A DNA stretch of 33,728 nucleotides from the NCBI GenBank assembly GCA_026418695.1, contig JAOAAU010000047.1:1-33728 (forward strand), in the 5' to 3' direction. Under the pieces are notes generated by a model. The model saw only the letters and a program-made list of their open reading frames with translations, was not told the origin of the DNA and did not search any database. The position numbers and the translations under genes are program-made. This DNA is from Clostridia bacterium. Lineage in GTDB: Bacteria; Bacillota; Clostridia; Acetivibrionales; JAFADI01. Numbering within the stretch: position 1 is the stretch's first letter; each line of letters opens with the position of its first letter. Shown here piece by piece: positions 1 to 7,857 of this stretch.

Positions 1-338
1 TTAAGATCATTGCAGTAGAACCGAATGATTCACCCGTTCTTTCCGGTGGAAATCCTGGAGCCCACAAAATCCAGGGAATTGGTGCCGGGTTTGTTCCGGA
101 CATTCTTAATAAGGGTGTTATCGATGAGATTTTCAAGGTGAGGAACGAAGAGGCCTTTGAAACAGGAAGAAAACTGGCTAAGACAGAAGGCTTATTAGTG
201 GGTATCTCCTCCGGTGCAGCAGCTTTTGCAGCAACTGAGATTGCCAAGAGACCGGAAAACAAAGGGAAGACCATTGTTGTACTCCTTCCGGATACTGGTG
301 AAAGATACTTGTCAACTGTGCTTTTCCAGGAAGCTTAA
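1..338 (+). CDS. cysK: Cysteine synthase (O-acetylserine sulfhydrylase), C-terminal part
   Basis: This is the 3' end of a PLP-dependent cysteine synthase, which makes cysteine from O-acetylserine and sulfide in the cytoplasm. The reading frame is open from base 3 and the gene starts before the window, so the N-terminal PLP lysine is not visible. The visible part carries typical CysK features: [12 protein letters not shown], then [14 protein letters not shown], the phosphate-site region GISSGAA, and the C-terminal [10 protein letters not shown]. It ends in LFQEA. A decayed second copy of the same 3' end lies at 3231-3445. The downstream sulfonate-type binding protein fits a sulfur assimilation context. 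Confidence 0.95.
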   Translation, partial: KIIAVEPNDSPVLSGGNPGAHKIQGIGAGFVPDILNKGVIDEIFKVRNEEAFETGRKLAKTEGLLVGISSGAAAFAATEIAKRPENKGKTIVVLLPDTGERYLSTVLFQEA

Positions 339-378
339 ACCTTCAGGGATATCTAAAAATTAAAATTGATTAAGGGTT

Positions 379-410
379 GCCCTCATTGGTAAAAACATAT
401 CAATGAGGGC
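379..410. other. Hairpin between cysK and the binding protein gene
   Basis: A perfect 10-bp inverted repeat (GCCCTCATTG, 379-388, and its complement, 401-410) encloses a 12-nt loop. The 3' arm is followed by six A residues on the plus strand, not a U-tract, so it is not a canonical intrinsic terminator on that strand. It may still act as a transcript-end or processing hairpin behind cysK. Confidence 0.5.
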
Positions 411-472
411 AAAAAATATCCATAAAACCTAGTAAACATATAAGAATGATAAATTATTCAAGGGGGAGTAGA

Positions 473-1510
473 ATGAAAAAATCATTTGTTAGAAAGATAT
501 TGACCTTGTTTTTGATAACAATTGTGGTTGCGGGGATGGCTTCAGGGTGCAATTCAAAGAAGGAAAATCCATCTATAAGAGTAGCTCTCTTTCCGAATAT
601 AACTCATTCTCAAGGATTGATCGGTAAAGCGGAGGGTCAGTTCCAGAAGGCCGTTGGTGAAGCAAATAAGATTGACTGGAAAGTGTTCAATGCAGGACCT
701 TCAGAAATAGAAGCGCTTTTTGCAGGAGAAGTAGATATCGGATACATAGGACCAGGCCCTGCAATCAATGGATATACAAAATCCAAAGGTGAGCTTCAGA
801 TCATTGCTGGAGCCACAGACGCAGGTGCGATCCTGGTTTCCAAAAAGGATCTGGTTTTAAAAAGTGTAAAGGAATTGGACGGCAAAAAGGTGGCAGTTCC
901 TCAGTTCGGAAATACTCAAGATTTGTCCTTGAGAAACCTTTTAAAGGAAAATGGGCTGAAGGATACAACGAAGGGTGGAACAGTGGAGGTTCGGCAGGCC
1001 GAGAACCCGGATATCAAAACGCTGCTGGATAAAGGCGAGATTGATGCTGCACTGGTTCCGGAACCATGGGGTTCAAGACTTGTGAAGGAAATTAGTGCCA
1101 ATGTGGTGCTTGATTATAATCAAGTTTGGAGAGATGGGAAATATACTACTGCGGTTGTTATTGCCAGAACAAAGTTTTTAAAAGAAAATCCCGATTTGGT
1201 TGAGAAGTTTATCAAAGCCCATGTTGAATTGACGGATTACATCAATGAGAATCCGGACAAGGCAAAGGAAACGGTCAATGCGCAAATCAATGAACTGACC
1301 AGGAAACCATTGCCGAAAGATGTATTGGATGCTTCGTTCAAGAGGATGACGGTTACCAATAATCCTGAAAAGGACTCGGTTCTTGACTTCGTGAAGCTTT
1401 CCGTGAACGCCGGATTCCTGAAGCAGGCACCGGATACCAAGGACTTGTTCAATTTGACCATCCTGAATAAGGTATTGAGAGAAAAAGGACAGCCGGAAAT
1501 TAATGAATGA
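473..1510 (+). CDS. SsuA/NMT1-like ABC transporter substrate-binding lipoprotein
   Basis: Predicted extracytoplasmic lipoprotein of 345 aa that binds a small anion, probably an aliphatic sulfonate or similar, for an ABC importer. The signal peptide ends in a lipobox (MASGC, Cys26). The fold signature is of the SsuA/TauA/PhnD type: VALFPNITHSQ near the start, AGEVDIGYIGPGPAI, a DGKKVAVPQFGNTQD hinge segment and ALVPEPWGSRL. ATG 473 is chosen because AGGGGGAG lies 5-10 nt upstream; an ATG at 446 has no such site. No permease or ATPase gene follows. SsuB/SsuC-like genes at 31131-32676 lack a binding protein, so a partnership is possible but only inferred. The substrate is not proven. Confidence 0.85.
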   Translation: MKKSFVRKILTLFLITIVVAGMASGCNSKKENPSIRVALFPNITHSQGLIGKAEGQFQKAVGEANKIDWKVFNAGPSEIEALFAGEVDIGYIGPGPAINGYTKSKGELQIIAGATDAGAILVSKKDLVLKSVKELDGKKVAVPQFGNTQDLSLRNLLKENGLKDTTKGGTVEVRQAENPDIKTLLDKGEIDAALVPEPWGSRLVKEISANVVLDYNQVWRDGKYTTAVVIARTKFLKENPDLVEKFIKAHVELTDYINENPDKAKETVNAQINELTRKPLPKDVLDASFKRMTVTNNPEKDSVLDFVKLSVNAGFLKQAPDTKDLFNLTILNKVLREKGQPEINE

Positions 1511-1605
1511 ACCAACACATCATAGTTTTTGCGATTTTATCAATCATAATTCTATGGGGCATATCAAAAGCAGGCGAAAAAAAGCGGGGTTCCCGTTGTA
1601 TATAG
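1507..1605 (+). CDS. Candidate 32-aa single-span membrane peptide
   Basis: An ATG overlaps the TGA of the binding protein gene (ATGA), a layout typical of translational coupling. The frame encodes 32 residues: a short N-terminus, a strongly hydrophobic segment at about residues 5-19 (IIVFAILSIIILWGI) and a basic tail (KAGEKKRGSR). No independent ribosome binding site is obvious. It could be a small membrane peptide, the leftover start of a lost permease gene, or chance. I do not recognise a family. Confidence 0.35.
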   Translation: MNQHIIVFAILSIIILWGISKAGEKKRGSRCI

Positions 1606-1672
1606 CAAAAGGGCGCTTTCACATATGGGGGAGAGCCTGTTGGCGTAGATAACATATAGGTTTTGATTGTGA

Positions 1673-1701
1673 AAAGAGTCTGGATTTATGCCAGACTCTT
1701 T
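1673..1701. terminator. Intrinsic terminator between convergent genes
   Basis: Perfect 11-bp stem (AAAGAGTCTGG and its complement) with a 7-nt loop between the plus-strand binding protein gene and the minus-strand CMD gene. T-rich stretches flank both sides, so it can serve both directions. Its last bases overlap the stop codon of the minus-strand gene. Confidence 0.8.
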
Positions 1702-2017
1702 ATTCATTGTCATATGCACTTATTGCTAGGGGAAGGGCGCGGATGACCTGGTTGCCAACGGCGGGAAGGCCGACTAATACTGCACTGATAATTTCATCCC
1801 TGGTTGCACCTAATTTTTTAGCGTGTTTTACATGGAAAGGAAGCCCGCTCTCCAGTCCGACAGCAGCCATAACCGATATGTAAGCCAGTTCATCGGTTTT
1901 AGGATCCAGCTTGCTGGCAGCTCCCAGCTTTTGTACAGCCTCCATCCATGCTTGTGAATGATCGGGCGCATCTTTCATAAAGGTCTGAAAAGCATTACTG
2001 ACAAGATTGTTATTCAT
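1700..2017 (-). CDS. Carboxymuconolactone decarboxylase (CMD)-family protein
   Basis: A small 105-aa AhpD/CMD-like all-helical protein. The core matches the family: AYISVMAAVGLESGLPFHVKHAKKLG followed by ATRDEIISAVLVGLPAVGN. The AhpD CxxC redox pair is absent (FHVKH in its place), so it is probably not a thiol peroxidase. The start at 2017 is set by GGAGGAAA on the minus strand 5 nt upstream; a longer frame has no such site. It lies 79 bp downstream of the flavin reductase gene on the same strand and may be co-transcribed. The substrate is unknown. Confidence 0.8.
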   Translation of the reverse strand: MNNNLVSNAFQTFMKDAPDHSQAWMEAVQKLGAASKLDPKTDELAYISVMAAVGLESGLPFHVKHAKKLGATRDEIISAVLVGLPAVGNQVIRALPLAISAYDNE

Positions 2018-2096
2018 TGGTTTTCCTCCAAAATATAAGTACTTTAGGCCAGTATACCTGATAAATCCTGACAGCATTATGTCAAGGTTTATGAAT

Positions 2097-2660
2097 TTAT
2101 TTTTTATTCTTGCCCACACTCCACGCTTTTCCGATGATTTCTCCAACGCTGTAATAATTATACTCATACATGGATAATAGAATCGGATTAATCTTTTTTA
2201 GGTCAGGCTGATGGTTTGTTAGAAACCGCTCGTCTGAGTATGTTTCTATAACCTGACCGATGATGGCGACATTGCTGCCTTCCAGTTCCAATTCGTGAAC
2301 GACTTTGCATTCGAGATTAAGGGGGCACTCCTCAATCATAGGCGCATGATCAAGAACTCCGAAAAAAGTGTCAAACAGCCCGGATTTATCTACATCCCGA
2401 CCGGATACGAGGCCGCAGTAATCCGTGTCTTCTACCATGTCCGCAGAGGGGATATTGATACTGAAAACACCGTTTTCCTTGATCATTGAGCGTGTATAAT
2501 GCGATTTGTTTAAGGAAATGGCGATCATCGCCGGAACTCTGTTGATAATGCTGCAGAAGGATACGGGCATATAATTCGGGTTTCCATTGGTACTTGCACC
2601 AACAAGAACAATCGGGCTCGGATACAGATAATTCTTATCTCCCAATTTAAGTTTGTTCAT
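2097..2660 (-). CDS. Flavin reductase-like FMN-binding domain protein
   Basis: A 187-aa protein of the flavin reductase/FMN-binding split-barrel family (DIM6/NTAB-like). Early residues PSPIVLVGASTNGNPNYMPVS and the segment SLNKSHYTRSMIKENGVFSINIP match the FMN-binding fold. These proteins supply reduced flavin or bind FMN for redox reactions. ATG 2660 is preferred because AGGAG sits 9 nt upstream; an in-frame TTG at 2669 abuts that site directly. It is divergent from the HxlR regulator gene, a common pairing for redox-responsive regulation, and is probably that regulator's target. Confidence 0.88.
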   Translation of the reverse strand: MNKLKLGDKNYLYPSPIVLVGASTNGNPNYMPVSFCSIINRVPAMIAISLNKSHYTRSMIKENGVFSINIPSADMVEDTDYCGLVSGRDVDKSGLFDTFFGVLDHAPMIEECPLNLECKVVHELELEGSNVAIIGQVIETYSDERFLTNHQPDLKKINPILLSMYEYNYYSVGEIIGKAWSVGKNKK

Positions 2661-2716
2661 CTTTTTCAACTCCTGTCAATTTAATGATTAGCCTGATCAT
2701 ATATCAGTACCATATA

Positions 2717-2745
2717 TTGCACAAGTACCTACTTTAAAGTATAAT
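2717..2745 (+). promoter_or_regulatory. Sigma-A-type promoter of the HxlR gene with palindromic operator
   Basis: TTGCAC (2717-2722), 17-bp spacer and a perfect TATAAT (2740-2745). A perfect 12-bp palindrome TACTTTAAAGTA (2730-2741) sits in the spacer and touches the -10 box, well placed for autorepression by the HxlR protein and possibly control of the divergent flavin reductase gene. The binding protein is inferred, not shown. Confidence 0.7.
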
Positions 2746-2772
2746 ACTATCAAAAAAGTAAGTGAAAATTAG

Positions 2773-3141
2773 ATGAACAGAATGGCAGGGATCGGTATGA
2801 AAGATCAAAAAGAAGATTTGAATAATTGCCCCATTGACTTCACAATCGATGTCATCAGTGGAAGATGGAGCATGTGGATTTTATGGACTTTGCAAGACGC
2901 ACCTTTGAGATTTGGAGAGATTAGAAAAAGAATCCCCGGAATTACCGAGAAAATGCTGATACAGCAGCTGAAAAAGTTTGAGGAATACAACCTTGTCAGC
3001 AGGAAGGTGTACTCACAGATTCCTCCGAAAGTCGAATATACACTCACCGAACATGGGCAGAGTTTAAAACCTATTATGCAGCTGATAAAGCAATGGGGAG
3101 ATGAACATCTGCATTTGAAAAAATCGAATCTTAACTCATGA
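2773..3141 (+). CDS. HxlR-family winged-helix transcriptional regulator
   Basis: A 122-aa DNA-binding regulator. It has the family's N-terminal Cys-Pro (NNCPID), then VISGRWSMWILWTLQDAPLRFGEIRKRIPGITEKMLIQQLKKFEE (winged helix core, about residues 27-72) and the wing PPKVEYTLTEHGQSL. HxlR proteins such as YodB and CatR respond to quinones, diamide or aldehydes through that Cys, and often control a divergent oxidoreductase. An internal ATG at 2797 is an alternative start and gives a more usual N-terminal length. The ligand is unknown. Confidence 0.9.
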   Translation: MNRMAGIGMKDQKEDLNNCPIDFTIDVISGRWSMWILWTLQDAPLRFGEIRKRIPGITEKMLIQQLKKFEEYNLVSRKVYSQIPPKVEYTLTEHGQSLKPIMQLIKQWGDEHLHLKKSNLNS

Positions 3142-3230
3142 CCTCTACAGTATCGCTGTGGCTATACCGTAGAAATCTTTCAGCTGGTTCAGAGATTTCT
3201 GTTTCTATGTTTAAAAACATCTAAAAAAAC

Positions 3231-3445
3231 TTTATTGATGAGATCTTTAAAGTGAAGAATGAAGAAGCTTTGAGACATCAAGAAAGCTGGCAAAGACAGA
3301 AGGGTTGCTGGTGGATATTTCTTCCGGGGCGGCATTTGCGGCTACACAAGTAGTGAAGAGGCCGGAGAATAAAGGAAAGAATATCGTCGTTTTATTGCCG
3401 GATACCGGTGAAAGATATCTGTCAACACCATTATTCCAAGAGTAA
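3231..3445 (+). pseudogene. Decayed 3' remnant of a second cysK copy
   Basis: The stretch encodes [12 protein letters not shown], matching the cysK C-terminal region at the left edge of the window. It then loses one base compared with that copy (GCTTTG against GCCTTTG) and continues in another frame as [23 protein letters not shown] and [15 protein letters not shown] before a stop. One Ala codon is also missing. Upstream of about 3231 the similarity fades into a stop-containing frame and no start is left. This is a fragment of a diverged cysK paralogue, left by partial duplication or by deletion of a second gene. The 204 bases that follow, up to the amidohydrolase, hold nothing I recognise. 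Confidence 0.9.
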
Positions 3446-3649
3446 ATGCTAATTCCAAAGATTGTAATTTATGCAAACATGGGTTTTGTTTGGATCAAAA
3501 AATGACTCAATCCTTATCAAATAGATGAATATTGTCAAAAGGAGTGTTCAATTCAATGAAATAATGCTTTTCCAATACGTACAGGAATTGTGCTTTATTA
3601 CAATTTGTGCTAGCATTTTTATGGATAAAATGGATTGAAGGTGTAAAAA

Positions 3650-4450
3650 TTGAGGAGACATAAAATCATTGATGCCCATGTTCACATCTTTCCTGAAAAG
3701 ATTGCGGACAAAGCGGTGGAATCCATCGGAAAATATTATGGAATCCCCATGACCGGTAAAGGAACCGTGGGGGACCTGATCGAAAGCGGCAGTAAAATTC
3801 ACGTTCAGCAGTATATCGTTCACTCAACAGCGACAAGGGTGGAGCAGGTGGAATCCATCAACAACTTTATCGCAGAGGCACAGAAAGCACATCCCCGTCT
3901 TATTGGCTTTGGGACCTTGCATCCGGACCTGGAGGATATCGATTCCGAATTGGATAGAGTCATTGCGCTAGGCCTGAAGGGGATTAAGCTTCATCCCGAT
4001 TTTCAGGGATTCAATATTGATGATGACAGCATGCTGCCGGTCTACAAGGCGGTCGAAGGGAAACTGCCCATTCTCATGCATATGGGCGATGAGGTGAAAA
4101 CCTCTTCAAGACCGGAGCGATTGGCTAAGATTATTAAGATGTTTCCGAACCTTACAGTGATCGCCGCTCATCTTGGGGGATATCAGATGTGGGAGGAATC
4201 TCTGGATTGCCTTGTTGGGGAAAACGTATACATGGATACTTCCAGTTCGCTGTTTATCCTCGAACCGGAAAAGGTAGTACAGGTCATCCGAAGACATGGA
4301 ACAAAGAAGGTGCTTTTCGGAACGGACTACCCCATGTGGCCTCATGACGAGGAACTGGAACGGTTTTACAGGCTGGATCTGACAGAAGAAGAGCGCGAAG
4401 ATATTCTGTGGAAAAATGTGAGCCGGCTGTTGAAGCTGGAATCGGAATAG
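3650..4450 (+). CDS. Amidohydrolase (amidohydrolase_2/TIM-barrel metal-dependent hydrolase)
   Basis: A 266-aa cytosolic TIM-barrel hydrolase. Metal ligands are visible: HVH at residues 10-12, HMGDE, HLGGYQMWEESL, and a final Asp in GTDYPMWPHDE. These are the marks of the amidohydrolase_2 group (related to ACMSD and uronate-type decarboxylases/hydrolases). The start is a TTG at 3650 with GAAGGTG 6 nt upstream; the ATG just before it runs into a stop. A terminator follows directly, so it is probably transcribed alone. The substrate cannot be deduced. Confidence 0.85.
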   Translation: MRRHKIIDAHVHIFPEKIADKAVESIGKYYGIPMTGKGTVGDLIESGSKIHVQQYIVHSTATRVEQVESINNFIAEAQKAHPRLIGFGTLHPDLEDIDSELDRVIALGLKGIKLHPDFQGFNIDDDSMLPVYKAVEGKLPILMHMGDEVKTSSRPERLAKIIKMFPNLTVIAAHLGGYQMWEESLDCLVGENVYMDTSSSLFILEPEKVVQVIRRHGTKKVLFGTDYPMWPHDEELERFYRLDLTEEEREDILWKNVSRLLKLESE

Positions 4451-4459
4451 AATAAAATT

Positions 4460-4501
4460 AACCTGGGGCAGAAAGATACAACAACGCCCAGGTTTATTTT
4501 T
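4460..4501 (+). terminator. Intrinsic terminator after the amidohydrolase
   Basis: Arms AACCTGGG (4460-4467) and CCCAGGTT (4487-4494) with a 19-nt loop, followed by TATTTTT. It lies just downstream of the amidohydrolase stop. Confidence 0.75.
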
Positions 4502-4559
4502 CATAGATTCGAAGTCAGAAAAAGGGCTAATCGATTGTTATTGTAAAGAGGGGAATGTT

Positions 4560-5390
4560 GTGCTGCGGAAAGAGTTTGATGCCCAAATAATAAGACCTGA
4601 TAAAAAAGGAAGCCTGACATATATTCGTATTCCATTTGATGCTGCTAAAGAGTTTCACAGTAGGGGCAGGATCAAGGTTGAAGGCACCATAAATGGTTTT
4701 TCCTTCAGAAGTTCGTTAATACCAAAAGGGAATGGAGTATATATTCTTCCAATTGATAAAAAGATGCAAAAGGAGATTGGCCTGGTTGACAGTGATGTAT
4801 TGCATGTAATTATGAAACCGGATAGTGTTTATACAGGAAGTGAGGTTCACACAGGCATTGAAAAGATCGAAGCGTGCAATATAGATGTTTTATCGGCAAT
4901 AAGAGAAAGGCGGAGCATTAGAAAGTTTTCGGATAAGGAAATCGATGAAAAAGTCTTGAATACAATACTTGAGGCAGGACTTTGTGCACCCTCTGCAAAA
5001 AACAAAAGACCCTGGCACTTTATTGTTATTAGAGAAAAAGAGGCCTTAAATAGTCTGTCGCGAAAGGATTCAAACCATAAACCAATAGCAGAAGCAGCCT
5101 GTTGTATAGTAGTTTGCGGGGATAAAAACGTTCAGGGGATGAATGAATTTCTATATGAAGACTGTGCTGCTTCAATACAAAATATACTATTAGCGTCTTA
5201 TGGCCTGGGGGTTGGTACGGTATGGTGCGGACTTCATACAGGGTCAGACTCGTATAAGTTTTTAGTTGAAAAGCTACAGCTGCCGGTAAAAATAGTTCCA
5301 ATTGCAGCAATAGCACTCGGGTATCCTGCAGAAAATAGGGGTTCTGAGGATAGATTTGATTTGGTGAAAATTCATTCCGAAAAATGGTAA
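4560..5390 (+). CDS. DUF1905 domain fused to a nitroreductase domain
   Basis: A 276-aa two-domain protein. Residues 1 to about 92 (LRKEFDAQIIRP, then VEGTINGFSFRSSLIPKGNG, then MQKEIGLVDSDVLHVIM) match the small DUF1905 beta domain. Residues from about 115 (IRERRSIRKFSDKEID) form an FMN-dependent nitroreductase with GLCAPSAKNKRPWHFIVI and a C-terminal IALGYPAE. GTG at 4560 is used because GAGGGG lies 6 nt upstream. The role is probably reduction of an unknown nitro, quinone or flavin substrate; how DUF1905 contributes is unknown. Confidence 0.87.
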   Translation: MLRKEFDAQIIRPDKKGSLTYIRIPFDAAKEFHSRGRIKVEGTINGFSFRSSLIPKGNGVYILPIDKKMQKEIGLVDSDVLHVIMKPDSVYTGSEVHTGIEKIEACNIDVLSAIRERRSIRKFSDKEIDEKVLNTILEAGLCAPSAKNKRPWHFIVIREKEALNSLSRKDSNHKPIAEAACCIVVCGDKNVQGMNEFLYEDCAASIQNILLASYGLGVGTVWCGLHTGSDSYKFLVEKLQLPVKIVPIAAIALGYPAENRGSEDRFDLVKIHSEKW

Positions 5391-5538
5391 TACAGATAAA
5401 TTGATAATAAATGAATTATAAATCTTTGAAAACCACTTTGTTTTCAACTCAAATTTCATAAAGTCGTAACCCAAAACCCATCAATTATGGATCTCTCTTA
5501 GCTAATCTTTTAGCATCATCCCTATTTAAGGTTTAAAA

Positions 5539-5575
5539 GGATTTCATACTTCTATCACATTTTTCATTTAAAATA
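5539..5575 (+). promoter_or_regulatory. Direct-repeat operator and -10 region upstream of the two-component operon
   Basis: TTCTATCACA (5550-5559), then an 8-bp gap, then TTAAAATA (5568-5575). An imperfect second copy (ATTTCATAC) lies about 11 bp upstream. The same arrangement with identical spacing occurs at 7858-7894 before the DUF2680 gene. An 11-bp period next to a -10-like TAAAAT is typical of OmpR-family activator sites, so autoregulation is likely. The remaining 275-bp intergenic region shows nothing else clear. Confidence 0.6.
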
Positions 5576-5674
5576 GCATTGTACTGAATCGTAGACAGAT
5601 GTTTATCTGAAATGATATAGAACATTTGGCAATGGTAAAATAATTTATGAATACATTGGGGACAGGTGATTCCT

Positions 5675-6370
5675 ATGGAAAAGGCAAGAATACTGATTGT
5701 GGACGATGAAGCCAGGATTCGAGAAATGATCCGTGAATATATCAGCAGCGAAGGATACGAGATTGATGAAGCTGAAAATGGAATTGAAGCACTGGAGATT
5801 TTTCAGCAGCGGGAATATACATTGATTATTCTTGATGTTATGATGCCTAGAATGGATGGCTGGAGTGTATGTCGGGAGATAAGAAAGACTTCACAGGTTC
5901 CTGTCATTATGCTGACTGCAAGAGGAGAAGAGTATGACAAACTCTTTGGGTTTGAACTTGGAGTGGATGATTATTTGGTTAAGCCATTCAGCCCCAAGGA
6001 ACTGCTTGCCAGAATGAAGGCCATTATAAGAAGAAGTTTACCGCTTCAAGAAGATGGTTCAAAAGGCATAAAGTACAAATATGAAGGTCTCGAAATTGAC
6101 CCGAATGCCAGAAATGTTTATGTTCATGGAGAACTCATAAGTCTGACTCCCAAGGAGTATGAACTGTTGAATTTCTTTGTACAGAACCGTAACAGGGTGT
6201 TTTCCAGGGAGCAGCTGCTCAATGCGGTGTGGGGCTATGACTTTATCGGCGAGGATAGAACCGTAGATACTCATGTGAAAATGCTCCGGGAAAGCCTTGG
6301 AGAATATCGGAGGTTTATTGTGACTGTATGGGGAACAGGTTACAAATTCGAAGTGGAGGGAAGAAAATGA
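5675..6370 (+). CDS. OmpR-family response regulator
   Basis: A 231-aa cytosolic DNA-binding regulator. The receiver domain has the acidic pair Asp10/Asp11, phosphoacceptor Asp54 (ILDVMMP), Thr81 and Lys103 (LVKPF). The C-terminal winged helix shows LTPKEYELLNFFVQN, the VFSREQLLNAVWGYDF segment, and VDTHVKMLRESLG ending in VWGTGYKF. ATG 5675 has AGGTGA 6 nt upstream; an upstream in-frame GTG at 5666 is less likely. The stop overlaps the kinase start (ATGA), so the pair is translationally coupled. Its probable sites are the repeats at 5539-5559 and 7858-7878. Confidence 0.96.
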   Translation: MEKARILIVDDEARIREMIREYISSEGYEIDEAENGIEALEIFQQREYTLIILDVMMPRMDGWSVCREIRKTSQVPVIMLTARGEEYDKLFGFELGVDDYLVKPFSPKELLARMKAIIRRSLPLQEDGSKGIKYKYEGLEIDPNARNVYVHGELISLTPKEYELLNFFVQNRNRVFSREQLLNAVWGYDFIGEDRTVDTHVKMLRESLGEYRRFIVTVWGTGYKFEVEGRK

Positions 6371-7761
6371 AAAGCATTGCTTCGAAGCTCTGGTTTGGTA
6401 TGATGGTACTTATTGCAGTAGCTCTGATATTACTCTGGCTTTTTCAGATTGTGTTTTTGAATCATTTCTATACTAAAATACGTGTTAATGAAGTGAAAAA
6501 CTTAGGATTGGAAATAGCCAAGGATATCGGCAAAAAGGAAGAGTTTATTAATAAACTGGACAAGCTGGCTTATGATAACAACTTAACTGCAACATTAATT
6601 GATTCCAATGGTAATACCCTACACTTCGCTGGAACTCCAGGGATGGACGGGCAAATGCCAATGATGATGAATAGCTTGCGGACAGAAGCGTATTCAAACG
6701 TACTAAAGGGTGAAACCGTTCTTTCTTTAATGACACATCCTCGCTTTGGAAGTAAGTTTATGCTCATTGGACTACCTGCAAATGCATCAGGAAAAATTCA
6801 AGGAGCTCTGATGATAACTCTTCCTTTGGCACCGGTTGAAGATACAGTCAGTATTCTAAAAAAACAACTTATTTATATTACTTTAATTCTATTAGCAGCG
6901 ACACTATTGATATCCTATTACCTTTCAAGATCTTTCACAAGACCGATCCTTGATATAATAAAGGTGTCGTTGAACATGGCTTCAGGTGACCTGGATGCCA
7001 GAATTAAAACCACCAGAAAGGATGAAATCGGGAGACTTGCGGAAACAATTAATTATATGGGTAATGAACTTTCAAAGATAGAGCAGCTTAGGAAAGACCT
7101 GATAGCCAATGTATCACACGAACTTAGAACACCCTTAAGCTTGATAAAAGGGTACGCTGAAACCATCAGGGATGTAAGTGGAGATAATGCAGAAAAAAGA
7201 GAAAAACAGCTGGATATTATTATTGAGGAAGCGGATAGGCTGAGCGGTATAGTGGAAGATATTTTGAAATTTTCTCAAATGCAGTCTGGATATATGGATT
7301 TACATATTGATAGATTTAGGCTGGATCAAACACTTGAGCGGGTTGTTAAAAAGTATGAAGTAATAAGTCAAAGAACCGGAATAGGGATTTCTCAAAAAGT
7401 AAATGGAGAAGTTTATATTTATGGCGATGAGCAAAGAATAGAGCAGGTCTTGCACAATCTTATGAACAATGCGTTCAGCCATTCTCCTGAGGGAAGCACG
7501 ATAACTATCGCTGTATCTGAAAATATAAATAAAATTAAAATTGAGATTAAAGATGAGGGAGAAGGTATTCCTAAAGATGAGATTCCATATGTATGGAACC
7601 GGTTTTATAAGGTAGATAAGTCGGGGAAGAGGAAACAGGCAGGAACGGGGCTGGGTCTTGCAATCGTAAAAAGTATTCTTACTGCCCATAAAGCAGCTTT
7701 CGGTGTTGAGAGCGGTATTGAGAAAGGCACGACTTTCTGGTTTGAATTTAATAAAGTTTAA
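6367..7761 (+). CDS. Membrane sensor histidine kinase
   Basis: A 464-aa two-TM sensor kinase. TM1 is about residues 10-31, an extracytoplasmic sensor region spans about 32-167, and TM2 is about 168-187, followed by HAMP. The HisKA box has phosphoacceptor His251 (NVSHELRTPLSL). The ATPase domain has an N-box (NLMNNAFSHS), DEGEGIP and GTGLGLAIV. The sensor region carries an unusual Met cluster (MDGQMPMMMN, about residues 93-102), which could bind a soft metal, but this is speculation. ATG 6367 overlaps the regulator stop and has GGAGGG upstream. A terminator follows at 7802. Confidence 0.96.
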   Translation: MKSIASKLWFGMMVLIAVALILLWLFQIVFLNHFYTKIRVNEVKNLGLEIAKDIGKKEEFINKLDKLAYDNNLTATLIDSNGNTLHFAGTPGMDGQMPMMMNSLRTEAYSNVLKGETVLSLMTHPRFGSKFMLIGLPANASGKIQGALMITLPLAPVEDTVSILKKQLIYITLILLAATLLISYYLSRSFTRPILDIIKVSLNMASGDLDARIKTTRKDEIGRLAETINYMGNELSKIEQLRKDLIANVSHELRTPLSLIKGYAETIRDVSGDNAEKREKQLDIIIEEADRLSGIVEDILKFSQMQSGYMDLHIDRFRLDQTLERVVKKYEVISQRTGIGISQKVNGEVYIYGDEQRIEQVLHNLMNNAFSHSPEGSTITIAVSENINKIKIEIKDEGEGIPKDEIPYVWNRFYKVDKSGKRKQAGTGLGLAIVKSILTAHKAAFGVESGIEKGTTFWFEFNKV

Positions 7762-7801
7762 GTTTGCTGTTGGGGCATTTATTCTAGGCTTAGATTGGGA
7801 T

Positions 7802-7852
7802 GGTTCAGCATTTTCTAAATTGTAAAATGTTGAACCGTTTTCACTCATTTTT
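7802..7852 (+). terminator. Intrinsic terminator after the histidine kinase
   Basis: A 13-bp stem with one G-U pair (GGTTCAGCATTTT, 7802-7814, against 7824-7836) and a 9-nt loop, followed by GTTTT and a later run of T residues. Confidence 0.8.
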
Positions 7853-7857
7853 TATCC

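Noticed and set aside
3548..3823. Minus-strand open frame opposite the amidohydrolase
   Set aside because: It lies on the opposite strand of a clear enzyme gene, lacks a ribosome binding site and resembles no family.
7300..7848. Long minus-strand frame of 182 codons opposite the kinase ATPase domain
   Set aside because: It is antisense to conserved kinase motifs and runs through the terminator; composition looks non-coding.
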